A stretch of DNA of 38,970 nucleotides, from NCBI GenBank assembly GCA_031538565.1, contig JAVKLS010000033.1, positions 1-38,970 on the forward strand, written 5' to 3'. The position numbers and the translations under genes were made by a program. Under the pieces are notes generated by a model that made no database searches, was not told the origin of the DNA, and worked only from the letters and a program-made list of their open reading frames with translations. Positions 24,115-32,123 of this stretch are shown here, piece by piece. Within the stretch, counting starts at the first letter, position 1; each line of letters opens with the position of its first letter. The stretch comes from JASGCK01 sp031538565 (GTDB lineage: Bacteria > Pseudomonadota > Gammaproteobacteria > Burkholderiales > Burkholderiaceae_C).

Positions 24115-26853
24115 ATGTCACAAGCAACGTCCCCAAGCATCGTTTCAGCCCTTGATTCAGATAGCCAAGAAACCCGCGAATGGATTGACGCACTGCGCGC
24201 CGTTATTGCCAATGCTCCTACCAACGACGGTGGTCGCCAGCGCGCGCATTACTTGCTCGAGCAACTGTTAGAGCAAGCCCGCCAAGAGGGTATCGATATG
24301 CCCTTTTCTGCGACAACGGGCTATATCAACACGATTGAAACCGAGGATGAGGCCATTAACCCAGGCAACGCCGAAATTGAAGAGCGTCTTCGTGCCTATA
24401 TGCGCTGGAACGCCATGGCGATGGTGGTTAAAGCTAATCGTCACAACCCCGAAGATGGCGGCGATTTGGGTGGGCACATTGGTTCGTTTGCCTCTCTGGC
24501 CAATATGTTTGGTGCTGGTTTCAATCACTTTTGGCAGGCCGAACGCGAAAACCACGGTGGTGACTGCATCTACATCCAAGGTCATGTTGCACCAGGTGTT
24601 TACGCCCGCGCTTACCTAGAAGGTCGCTTGACCGAAGAGCAGTTGCTCAACTTCCGTCAAGAGGTGGACGGCAAGGGCTTGTCCAGTTACCCGCACCCCA
24701 AGCTGATGCCCGAGTTCTGGCAGTTCCCCACGGTGTCAATGGGACTGGGTCCCTTGATGGCGATCTATCAAGCGCGCTTTTTAAAGTATCTGCACGCACG
24801 CGGCATTGCCAATACCGAAAACCGTAAGGTTTGGGTGTTTTGCGGCGACGGCGAGATGGACGAAGTCGAATCTCTGGGTGCGATCGGTTTGGCCGCTCGT
24901 GAAAAGCTCGACAACTTAATTTTTGTCGTCAACTGCAACTTGCAGCGCTTGGATGGTCCTGTGCGCGGCAACGGCAAAATCGTGCAAGAGTTAGAGGGTG
25001 AGTTCCGCGGCTCAGGCTGGAATGTCATCAAACTCTTGTGGGGTAGTAATTGGGACGGATTGCTCGCGCGCGATAAAGATGGCGCACTTCGCAAGTTGAT
25101 GATGGATACGCTAGACGGTGACTATCAAGCGTTCAAAGCCAACGACGGCGCTTATGTTCGCAAACACTTTTTTGGTCGTGATCCACGAACTGCCGCCATG
25201 GTTGCCCACATGAGTGATGACGAAATTTGGAACCTACGCCGCGGTGGACACGATGCACAAAAAGTCTATGCGTCATTTCACAAAGCGGTCAATCACAAAG
25301 GACAGCCCACCGTGCTACTGATTAAAACCGTTAAAGGTTTTGGCATGGGGAAAATTGGCGAAGGTAAAAACACGGTTCACCAAACTAAAAAACTAAGCGA
25401 TGAAGACATTAAAGCCTTCCGTGACCGCTTCAACATTCCTATCCCCGACAGTCAAATTGCCGAGCTGCCGTTTTACAAGCCCGCAGACGACACGCCCGAA
25501 ATGAAATACCTGCACGAGCGCCGTAAGGCCTTGGGCGGTTACCTGCCGCATCGCCGCACCAAAGCCGACGAGAGTTTTACCGTGCCTAGCATTGAAACCT
25601 TTAAATCGGTGATGGAGCCTACCGCTGAGGGGCGCGAAATCTCCACCACCCAAGCCTATGTGCGCTTTCTCACGCAGCTCTTGCGTGACCAAGCCCTGGG
25701 CTCGCGTGTGGTTCCTATTCTTGTGGACGAAGCCCGTACCTTTGGCATGGAAGGATTGTTTCGCCAAGTCGGCATCTACAACCCCGCAGGTCAGCAGTAC
25801 ACGCCTGTCGATAAAGAGCAGGTGATGTACTACAAGGAAGACAAAGCAGGACAAATTTTGCAAGAAGGCATTAACGAAGCGGGCGGAATGTCCAGCTGGA
25901 TTGCGGCTGCCACCAGCTACTCCACCAGCAATCGCATCATGGTGCCGTTCTACGTGTACTACTCGATGTTTGGTTTCCAACGCATTGGCGACTTGGCCTG
26001 GGCTGCGGGTGATATGCAAGCACGCGGCTTTTTACTAGGCGGCACATCGGGACGCACCACGCTAAACGGCGAAGGCTTGCAGCACGAAGACGGCCACAGC
26101 CACATCATGGCGAGCACCATTCCCAACTGCGTGTCGTATGACCCCACCTTCGCTCACGAAGTTGGCGTCATCTTGCACCACGGTTTGAAACGCATGGTCG
26201 AGAAGCAAGACAACGTTTTCTACTACATCACCTTGTTGAATGAAAACTACGCCATGCCTGGCCTCACCCCTGGCACCGAAGAGCAAATCATCAAGGGTAT
26301 GTATTTGTGCAAACCCAGCGCAGCGAAGAAGGCCGCGCACACTGTGCAATTGTTAGGTTCGGGCACGATATTGCGCGAAGCCATTGCCGCGCAAGCGCTG
26401 CTGGATGCAGACTGGGGCATTGGCGCAAACGTGTGGAGCGCGCCTAGCTTTAACGAACTCACACGCGACGGGCAAGACGCGGAGCGCTACAACTTGCTGC
26501 ACCCCACGCAGACAAGGCGCGTATCGTTTGTGGAGAGTCAACTCGCACCGCACGCAGGTCCTGTGATTGCATCGACCGATTACATGAAAGCCTACGCCGA
26601 ACAGATTCGTCCATTCATCCCTAAAAATGCGGATGGCTCGGGGCGCACCTACAAAGTGCTGGGCACCGATGGGTTTGGTCGCTCCGACTTTCGCAGCAAA
26701 CTGCGCGAGCACTTTGAAGTCAACCGCCACTACATCGTCGTTGCCAGTTTGAAAGCGCTGGCGGAGGACGGCGCTATTGCCGTAGCAAAAGTTGCCGAGG
26801 CGATTAAAAAGTACGGCATCAAAGTCGACAAGATCAACCCGCTGTACGCCTGA
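24115..26853 (+). CDS. aceE: Pyruvate dehydrogenase E1 component, homodimeric
   Basis: ThDP-dependent decarboxylase that oxidises pyruvate and acetylates the lipoyl groups of AceF. At 912 residues it has the length of gammaproteobacterial/betaproteobacterial AceE, not the alpha-beta type. The GDGEMDEVESLGAIGLAAREKLDN motif at about 243-266 binds Mg-ThDP. GGDLGGHIGSFASLANM (about 118-134) and LLNENYAMPG are family hallmarks. The first gene of the pdh operon, it is followed after seven bases by a secreted hydrolase gene and then aceF. Divergent promoter region shared with the sensor kinase at 23986. Confidence 0.97.
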   Translation: MSQATSPSIVSALDSDSQETREWIDALRAVIANAPTNDGGRQRAHYLLEQLLEQARQEGIDMPFSATTGYINTIETEDEAINPGNAEIEERLRAYMRWNAMAMVVKANRHNPEDGGDLGGHIGSFASLANMFGAGFNHFWQAERENHGGDCIYIQGHVAPGVYARAYLEGRLTEEQLLNFRQEVDGKGLSSYPHPKLMPEFWQFPTVSMGLGPLMAIYQARFLKYLHARGIANTENRKVWVFCGDGEMDEVESLGAIGLAAREKLDNLIFVVNCNLQRLDGPVRGNGKIVQELEGEFRGSGWNVIKLLWGSNWDGLLARDKDGALRKLMMDTLDGDYQAFKANDGAYVRKHFFGRDPRTAAMVAHMSDDEIWNLRRGGHDAQKVYASFHKAVNHKGQPTVLLIKTVKGFGMGKIGEGKNTVHQTKKLSDEDIKAFRDRFNIPIPDSQIAELPFYKPADDTPEMKYLHERRKALGGYLPHRRTKADESFTVPSIETFKSVMEPTAEGREISTTQAYVRFLTQLLRDQALGSRVVPILVDEARTFGMEGLFRQVGIYNPAGQQYTPVDKEQVMYYKEDKAGQILQEGINEAGGMSSWIAAATSYSTSNRIMVPFYVYYSMFGFQRIGDLAWAAGDMQARGFLLGGTSGRTTLNGEGLQHEDGHSHIMASTIPNCVSYDPTFAHEVGVILHHGLKRMVEKQDNVFYYITLLNENYAMPGLTPGTEEQIIKGMYLCKPSAAKKAAHTVQLLGSGTILREAIAAQALLDADWGIGANVWSAPSFNELTRDGQDAERYNLLHPTQTRRVSFVESQLAPHAGPVIASTDYMKAYAEQIRPFIPKNADGSGRTYKVLGTDGFGRSDFRSKLREHFEVNRHYIVVASLKALAEDGAIAVAKVAEAIKKYGIKVDKINPLYA

Positions 26854-26860
26854 TTTACGT

Positions 26861-27658
26861 ATGCGAAAAAGCATTCGTTATTTGTTGGCTAGTTTGCTCA
26901 CAGCTTTGTTGTTGACAGCAAATGCGCAAACACCATCTGCCGCCAATGGGAAGTTGATCACCGTCAATAGCCGTGAAGGTGTGAAGATTTCTTATTGGTG
27001 GATGCAGCATCCGCAAGCCACGCAAACCGTGCTTCTCTTTGCGGGCGGTGGCGGTGGTATGGGCTACAAAAACGGGCAGCCGCAATCGGAAAACTTTCTC
27101 GTTCGTTCCAGGGATTTTTTCTTTGAGCCAGGCTTCAATGTCGCGATTCTCGGCAACCCGTCCGATATGCGAGACATGCCCGCGCCCTATGTGTGGAGAA
27201 CTTCAAAGCAACATGCCGAGGATGTGTTGGCTGTGATGGATGACTTTTCCAAATCAAGCCAGCAACCCGTGTGGTTGGTGGGAACATCGGCCGGCACGAT
27301 TTCGGTAGCAGCTTTGGGGCCGCAATTGCAAGAGCGGCTCGCTGGATTGGTGTTGACGGCATCCGTCACAACGTATCAGTGGTCTACAGGTATTCCTAGG
27401 TTGAACATTGAGCCTATTCGTTTGCCTGTGCTGCTCTATCACCACAAAGATGATGACTGTCAATGGACGAAAGCCTATGAGTTGCCGTGGATATCCAAAA
27501 AACTAACCAACGCTTCTCTGGTCAAAACCATGGTCGTCACGGGTGGTGCAAACCCGACGGGACACCCATGTGAAGCCTTGCATTGGCATGGCTTTATCGG
27601 AATGGAAAAACAAGCGGTTCAAGATATTTCAACTTGGATTAAAAACCCTCAGCCATAA
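26861..27658 (+). CDS. Secreted alpha/beta hydrolase inserted in the pdh operon
   Basis: A 265-residue protein with a Sec signal peptide (MRKSIRYLLASLLTALLLTA, cleavage near NAQ-TP), so probably periplasmic. The alpha/beta core includes LLFAGGGGGMGY (oxyanion-side loop), nucleophile elbow GTSAGT (Ser143), the acid in HHKDDDCQW and a C-terminal His in LHWHGFIGME. No family with a defined substrate can be assigned. It begins seven bases after the aceE stop and ends 34 bp before aceF, so it is expected to be co-transcribed with the pyruvate dehydrogenase genes. A role in pyruvate metabolism is not implied by the sequence. Confidence 0.82.
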   Translation: MRKSIRYLLASLLTALLLTANAQTPSAANGKLITVNSREGVKISYWWMQHPQATQTVLLFAGGGGGMGYKNGQPQSENFLVRSRDFFFEPGFNVAILGNPSDMRDMPAPYVWRTSKQHAEDVLAVMDDFSKSSQQPVWLVGTSAGTISVAALGPQLQERLAGLVLTASVTTYQWSTGIPRLNIEPIRLPVLLYHHKDDDCQWTKAYELPWISKKLTNASLVKTMVVTGGANPTGHPCEALHWHGFIGMEKQAVQDISTWIKNPQP

Positions 27659-27692
27659 CGATGGGCATCAATTTATAACTAGGAGATAAAAC

Positions 27693-29003
27693 ATGGCAAA
27701 CATCCAAATCCTCGTCCCCGATATTGGTGACTTTGACGAAGTGACGGTCATTGAACTGATGGTCAAAGTGGGCGATGCGGTGAAGGTGGAGCAGTCCTTA
27801 ATTACCGTCGAGTCCGATAAAGCGTCGATGGAAATTCCGTCCAGTCACGCAGGTGTGGTGACCGCGCTCAAAGTCAAGCTGGGCGATAAGGTGAAGATGG
27901 GCTCGCTGGTGGCCCAGTTGGAGGCAGGTGTGAGTGAGGAGCTATTGGGGACAGCCCCCAATAGTTTGCCTGTCCCCAATAACCCAGTACCCCAACTGGG
28001 GGCAGTCCCCAATCTACCAATCGCGGCAGCTCACGAGCCAGCCGCTCAAGCCGCGCAGCTTGCCACGCTGCCTAACGCCTCGCCGTCGGTGCGTAAATAT
28101 GCACGAGAGCTGGGCGTGCCGCTTGCGGAGGTGAAAGGATCGGGCGCAAACAATCGCATCCTCGAGTCGGACGTGCAAGCGTTTACGCAAGCGGTGATGA
28201 GTGGCTCGCAGCAAACCACTGCGCAAGCCGCGTCTAACAAAGGCGCAAGCAGCGGCGCAGATGGCGCGGCGCTTGGACTGTTGCCGTGGCCCAAAGTTGA
28301 TTTTGCGAAGTTTGGCGCGGTGGAGCACAAAGACTTATCGCGCATCAAAAAAATTAGCGGCGCAAACTTGCACCGTAATTGGGTGATGATTCCGCACGTC
28401 ACCAATAACGACGAGGCCGACATTACCGATTTGGAAGCGCTTCGCGTGACGCTGAATAAAGAGCACGAAAAAGCAGGCGTTAAGTTCACCATGCTGGCGT
28501 TCATTATTAAGGCGTGTGTGGCAGCACTTAAAAAATTCCCTGAATTCAATGCCTCGCTGGATGGCGACTCGCTCGTCTTCAAACAGTACGTCCACATTGG
28601 ATTTGCAGCCGATACGCCAAACGGATTAGTCGTTCCTGTGATTAAAGACGCGGACAAAAAAGGACTGATCGACATTGCGAAAGAAATGAGCGAGTTGTCG
28701 CTCAAAGCGCGCGAGGGCAAGCTCAAACCCGCAGAAATGTCGGGCGGCTGTTTTAGCATTTCAAGCTTAGGCGGAATTGGAGGTACGCATTTCACGCCTA
28801 TCATTAACGCGCCCGAGTTGGCTATTTTGGGCGTGAGTAAATCCAAAATGCAGCCCGTGTGGGATGGCAAGGCGTTTCAGCCGCGCCTCATGATGCCGCT
28901 GTCGCTGTCGTATGACCACCGCGTGATTGATGGTGCGGCTGCGGCAAGGTTCAACGCATTTTTGTCCAGCGTGTTGGCGGACTTCCGCCGCGTGGCGCTG
29001 TAA
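27693..29003 (+). CDS. aceF: Pyruvate dehydrogenase E2 component, dihydrolipoamide acetyltransferase
   Basis: Transfers the acetyl group from lipoyl-lysine to CoA and forms the core of the complex. Its 436 residues comprise one lipoyl domain (1-78, lipoylated Lys43 in VESDKASME), a linker, a peripheral subunit-binding domain at about 127-165 (PSVRKYARELGVPL), a second linker, and the catalytic domain from ~205 with the HRVIDGAAAARF motif. Having one lipoyl domain fits with LpdA carrying another in this operon. The linker at residues ~84-107 is encoded by a palindromic GC-rich repeat, described separately. AGGAG precedes ATG 27693. Confidence 0.96.
   Translation: MANIQILVPDIGDFDEVTVIELMVKVGDAVKVEQSLITVESDKASMEIPSSHAGVVTALKVKLGDKVKMGSLVAQLEAGVSEELLGTAPNSLPVPNNPVPQLGAVPNLPIAAAHEPAAQAAQLATLPNASPSVRKYARELGVPLAEVKGSGANNRILESDVQAFTQAVMSGSQQTTAQAASNKGASSGADGAALGLLPWPKVDFAKFGAVEHKDLSRIKKISGANLHRNWVMIPHVTNNDEADITDLEALRVTLNKEHEKAGVKFTMLAFIIKACVAALKKFPEFNASLDGDSLVFKQYVHIGFAADTPNGLVVPVIKDADKKGLIDIAKEMSELSLKAREGKLKPAEMSGGCFSISSLGGIGGTHFTPIINAPELAILGVSKSKMQPVWDGKAFQPRLMMPLSLSYDHRVIDGAAAARFNAFLSSVLADFRRVAL
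27944..28013. repeat. Palindromic repeat inside the aceF linker
   Basis: ATTGGGGACAG (27944-27954) and its exact inverse CTGTCCCCAAT (27970-27980) form an 11-bp pair. ATTGGGG and CCCCAAT also pair at 27944-27962, CCCAGT/ACTGGG at 27983-28000, and a further GGGGGCAGTCCCCAAT-like arm ends at 28013. It keeps the aceF frame and encodes residues about 84-107, rich in Pro, Asn and Val. The composition is unlike the Ala/Pro linker beyond it. It looks like a REP-type dispersed element inserted in frame, which is inference. Confidence 0.6.
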
Positions 29004-29032
29004 TCACATTCAACCAAAAAGAGGATTCAAGC

Positions 29033-30859
29033 ATGAGTGCCATTGATATTGCAGTGCCAGATATTGGCGATTTCGCCGAGGTGACGGTGATTGAGTTGCT
29101 CGTCAAAGTGGGCGATGTGGTCAAGGTCGAGCAGTCGCTGATTACTGTGGAGTCGGACAAAGCGTCCATGGAAATTCCATTGTCGCACGCGGGCGTGGTG
29201 AAAGCGCTCAAGGTCAAGTTGGGCGATAAGGTCAAGCAAGGTTCGGTGGTGGTGGCGCTTGAAGCCAGCGCAGGCGCAGCCAATGCCGTTCGGGTTGAGC
29301 CTGTCCAAACCTCGTCGCAAAGCACTTCGACAAGCTCATTGTTGACGGAGGTTTCTGCTCCCGCACCGACCACGCCCAGCTTTGGCGGCAGCGCAGACGT
29401 CGATTGCGATTTGTTGGTGCTTGGCGGCGGGCCAGGCGGCTATTCGGCTGCTTTTCGCGCTGCCGATTTAGGACTCAAGGTGGTGCTAGTTGAGCGCTAC
29501 GCCACGCTGGGTGGTGTGTGCTTAAACGTAGGTTGTATTCCTTCTAAAGCCTTGCTGCACGTGGCGTCTGTGATGGATGAAGTCAAGCACTTTGCTGCGC
29601 TGGGTGTCGATTTTGGCGAGCCCACAGTCGATCGCAGCAAGCTACTCGCGCACAAAAACAAAATCGTGGGCAAGCTGACGGGCGGCCTTGGTGCAATGGC
29701 AAAGATGCGAAAAGTCACCGTGCTGCGTGGGTTTGGTGCGTTTGTTGATGCGCACCATCTGCGCGTGGACGAAACCAGCGGAGCGGCGCAAGAAAAAACG
29801 GGCAAAACGCAAACAGTGAAATTCAAGCAAGCCATCATCGCCACGGGCTCGCAGGCGGTGCATTTGCCCTTTATGCCAAACGATCCGCGTGTGGTTGACT
29901 CCACGGGCGCACTGGCCATGCAGCACACACCCAAGCGGATGCTGATACTTGGTGGCGGCATTATTGGTTTGGAAATGGGTACGGTGTACAGCACGCTGGG
30001 TGCTCGCCTGGATGTGGTGGAAATGATGGACGGGCTGATGCAAGGCGCAGACCGCGATCTGGTGAAGGTTTGGCAAAAAATGAATGCGCCACGCTTTGAC
30101 AACATCATGCTTAAAACCAAAACCGTGGGCGCAAAAGCCACTAAGGACGGGATAGAAGTCACGTTTGAAAGCATTGGTCCAACTGTGACAGCGCCGCCGC
30201 CGCAAACCTACGATCTCGTGTTGCAAGCCGTGGGACGCACCCCAAACGGCAATCAATGCGCGGCGGATAAAGCAGGCGTTGCCGTGACCGAGCGTGGCTT
30301 TATCAATGTGGATATCCAAATGCGAACCAATGTGCCGCACATCTTTGCCATTGGCGATGTGGTCGGTCAGCCCATGCTGGCGCACAAAGCGGTGCACGAG
30401 GCGCACGTAGCGGCAGAAGTGGTGGCAGGCGTTCTATTGGGGGATGACAAGTTGCAAAAAAACGCCTTCAATGCGCGGGTAATTCCTAGCGTGGCGTACA
30501 CCGACCCCGAAGTAGCGTGGGTGGGCTTGACCGAAGAGCAGGCAAAGGCGCAAGGACTCGCCATTAAAAAAGGCTTGTTTCCGTGGAGCGCATCAGGACG
30601 CGCCATTGCTAACGGACGCGACGAAGGCTTTACCAAACTTTTGTTCGACGCCGCCACGCACCGCATTTTGGGCGGCGGCATGGTGGGCACGCACGCGGGC
30701 GACATGATTGGCGAGATTGCGCTGGCGATTGAAATGGGCGCAACAGAAATCGACATCGGCAAAACCATTCATCCACATCCCACACTGGGCGAGAGCATCG
30801 GTATGGCAGCAGAAGTGGCGCATGGCTCGTGCACCGATGTGCCGCCCGCCAAAAAATAA
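29033..30859 (+). CDS. lpdA: Dihydrolipoamide dehydrogenase (E3) with N-terminal lipoyl domain
   Basis: Flavoprotein that reoxidises dihydrolipoyl groups with NAD. At 608 residues it is ~130 longer than E. coli Lpd because of a lipoyl domain at 1-78 (Lys43 in VESDKASME) that is nearly identical to the AceF one. A linker follows, then FAD-binding LVLGGGPGGYSAAFRA at about 128-143, the redox disulfide Cys163-x4-Cys168 (GGVCLNVGCIPSK), the NAD site GGGIIGLEMGTVY and the C-terminal HPHPTLGES base. This lipoyl-E3 arrangement is known from betaproteobacterial pdh operons. AGAGGA lies about eight bases before ATG 29033. Confidence 0.96.
   Translation: MSAIDIAVPDIGDFAEVTVIELLVKVGDVVKVEQSLITVESDKASMEIPLSHAGVVKALKVKLGDKVKQGSVVVALEASAGAANAVRVEPVQTSSQSTSTSSLLTEVSAPAPTTPSFGGSADVDCDLLVLGGGPGGYSAAFRAADLGLKVVLVERYATLGGVCLNVGCIPSKALLHVASVMDEVKHFAALGVDFGEPTVDRSKLLAHKNKIVGKLTGGLGAMAKMRKVTVLRGFGAFVDAHHLRVDETSGAAQEKTGKTQTVKFKQAIIATGSQAVHLPFMPNDPRVVDSTGALAMQHTPKRMLILGGGIIGLEMGTVYSTLGARLDVVEMMDGLMQGADRDLVKVWQKMNAPRFDNIMLKTKTVGAKATKDGIEVTFESIGPTVTAPPPQTYDLVLQAVGRTPNGNQCAADKAGVAVTERGFINVDIQMRTNVPHIFAIGDVVGQPMLAHKAVHEAHVAAEVVAGVLLGDDKLQKNAFNARVIPSVAYTDPEVAWVGLTEEQAKAQGLAIKKGLFPWSASGRAIANGRDEGFTKLLFDAATHRILGGGMVGTHAGDMIGEIALAIEMGATEIDIGKTIHPHPTLGESIGMAAEVAHGSCTDVPPAKK
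29288..29345. repeat. Dispersed-type palindromic repeat inside the lpdA linker
   Basis: The stretch begins GTTCGGGTTGAGCCTGTCC and, after about 15 bases, continues with CACTTCGACAAGCTCATTG. TGAGC-TGTC-AA on one arm is matched imperfectly by the inverse of TT-GACA-GCTCA on the other. I recognise this as close to a GTTCGGG..TGAGC..GTCGAA repeat common in betaproteobacterial genomes, from memory and not from a search. It is in frame and encodes residues ~86-105 (V-R-V-E-P-V-Q-T-S-S-Q-S-T-S-T-S-S type sequence), a Ser/Thr-rich linker. Confidence 0.5.
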
Positions 30860-30865
30860 AATCAC

Positions 30866-31726
30866 ATGAAACCCCTTCGCCGCATTCGCATTCTTAGCCT
30901 TGCGCTTAACCTGCCAGGTCCTGCGGCTTTGATGCGTTGTCGCGCAATGGGTGCGCTGTGCGTAAAGGTGGAGCCTGCGCACGCTGGCGATCCGATGCGG
31001 ACTTATAACCCTGCTGCCTACGCGCAGCTGCACGAAGGTGTGCGCACCTTGTCCTTTGACTTAAAAACGGAGCAGGGTCAGCGCAGCTTAGATAAAGAGC
31101 TTGCCAAGTCGGACGTGCTACTAACTTCGTTTCGTCCGCAGGCGCTTGCGCGTTTGCATTTGGACTGGCGATCTTTGCACAAGCGCCATCCGCATATTTG
31201 GCAAGTGGCTATTGTGGGCGGTGAGGGCTTGGACGCCGAAATTGCGGGGCATGATTTGACGTATCTGGCTCAGCAAGGGTTGGTGACGGGGCTGCATTTA
31301 CCCGCCACACTGTTTGCGGATATGACGGGCTCGCTGCTTGCCGTAGAAGCCATACTGGGTGCGGCTTTACAAAAAAGGGTAATGGCTGCGCCGCGCCAAA
31401 TCCGCGTCTCGCTGAGTGCGGCTGCTAATTACGCGGCGCTTCCTCGGCATTGGGGCTTGACTGCGCCCAGCGGTGCAGTGGGCGGGGCGCATGCGGGTTA
31501 TCAAATCTACGCCTGCAAAGAGGGGCGGGCTGCGGTTGCGGCACTTGAGCCGCATTTTGCTAAAAATTTATGTGCCCTGGCGGGGCTTGCTGGGTCTAGC
31601 TTTGCGGACATGATGCAGTTGCCAGCGCGAACGCATTTAGCCAAGTGGTTTAGTCAGCAAACACGTCAGCAGTTGAATGCGTTGGCGCGCAAACACGACT
31701 TGCCAATTCACACACTAGCGCCTTAA
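30866..31726 (+). CDS. Short class III (CaiB/BaiF) CoA-transferase-like protein
   Basis: A 286-residue protein of the family III CoA-transferase / alpha-methylacyl-CoA racemase superfamily. The N-terminal LALNLPGPAALMRCRAMGALCVKVEP and SFRPQALARLHLDW segments are typical, and GHDLTYLAQQGL places the catalytic Asp130 where formyl-CoA transferase and the racemases have theirs. Most members have about 380-400 residues, so about a quarter of the usual length is absent, mainly in the middle and C-terminal part. The gene lies six bases after lpdA and has a weak start signal. It may be functional in a minimal form or degenerate. It converges with queD. Confidence 0.75.
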   Translation: MKPLRRIRILSLALNLPGPAALMRCRAMGALCVKVEPAHAGDPMRTYNPAAYAQLHEGVRTLSFDLKTEQGQRSLDKELAKSDVLLTSFRPQALARLHLDWRSLHKRHPHIWQVAIVGGEGLDAEIAGHDLTYLAQQGLVTGLHLPATLFADMTGSLLAVEAILGAALQKRVMAAPRQIRVSLSAAANYAALPRHWGLTAPSGAVGGAHAGYQIYACKEGRAAVAALEPHFAKNLCALAGLAGSSFADMMQLPARTHLAKWFSQQTRQQLNALARKHDLPIHTLAP

Positions 31727-31736
31727 TTTTTCCGCG

Positions 31737-32123
31737 CTACACCCAGCGCAAATCACAGCGGTCGCCCAGGGCTTCGCGCCACACGGATACCCGCGAGGGC
31801 GCTAGTCCTTGCTGGCGCATCGCACGCGCAATAAAGGCGCAAAGATTCTCTAGCGTGGGAATGCCAAGCCCTTGCACCTCATCTAAAAAATGATGATCGA
31901 GTTGGCTACGCACTTTGTCAACTTCGCGGCGAATCAAGGCAAGGTCTATGACCATGCCCGTGCTGGGGTTTGGGCTGCCCTGCACGGTGACTTGTGCGTG
32001 ATAGGTGTGACCGTGGATGCGTAGGCTGCCTTCGGTTTCAATTTCGCGTTGCAAGCGATGCGCCGCATCAAAATAAAAACGCTGACTCAGTTCAAAGTGC
32101 GTGTGGGTGTCTAGGGATGTCAT
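31737..32123 (-). CDS. queD: 6-carboxytetrahydropterin synthase-like protein (QueD family), Cys-less
   Basis: Member of the 6-pyruvoyl-tetrahydropterin synthase family, expected to make 6-carboxy-5,6,7,8-tetrahydropterin in the queuosine pathway. The 128 residues contain the zinc ligands His22 (FDAAHRL), His37 and His39 (HGHTYH), LDHHFLDEV with the catalytic His, and VWREA with Glu. The residue that is the catalytic Cys in E. coli QueD, four before the first His of HGH, is Ser33 here. Start ATG 32123 overlaps the queE stop (ATGA). A longer frame to 32195 only adds queE sequence in another frame. The queE neighbour supports a queuosine role. Confidence 0.82.
   Translation of the reverse strand: MTSLDTHTHFELSQRFYFDAAHRLQREIETEGSLRIHGHTYHAQVTVQGSPNPSTGMVIDLALIRREVDKVRSQLDHHFLDEVQGLGIPTLENLCAFIARAMRQQGLAPSRVSVWREALGDRCDLRWV

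Noticed and set aside
28046..28870. 274-residue open frame antisense to aceF
   Set aside because: A shadow of aceF. The amino-acid sequence has no recognisable motifs and is rich in Ser, Ala and Leu as expected of a mirrored frame.
29497..30406. Two long overlapping antisense frames in lpdA
   Set aside because: Both are shadows of the E3 coding frame, where all cofactor motifs are present on the plus strand.
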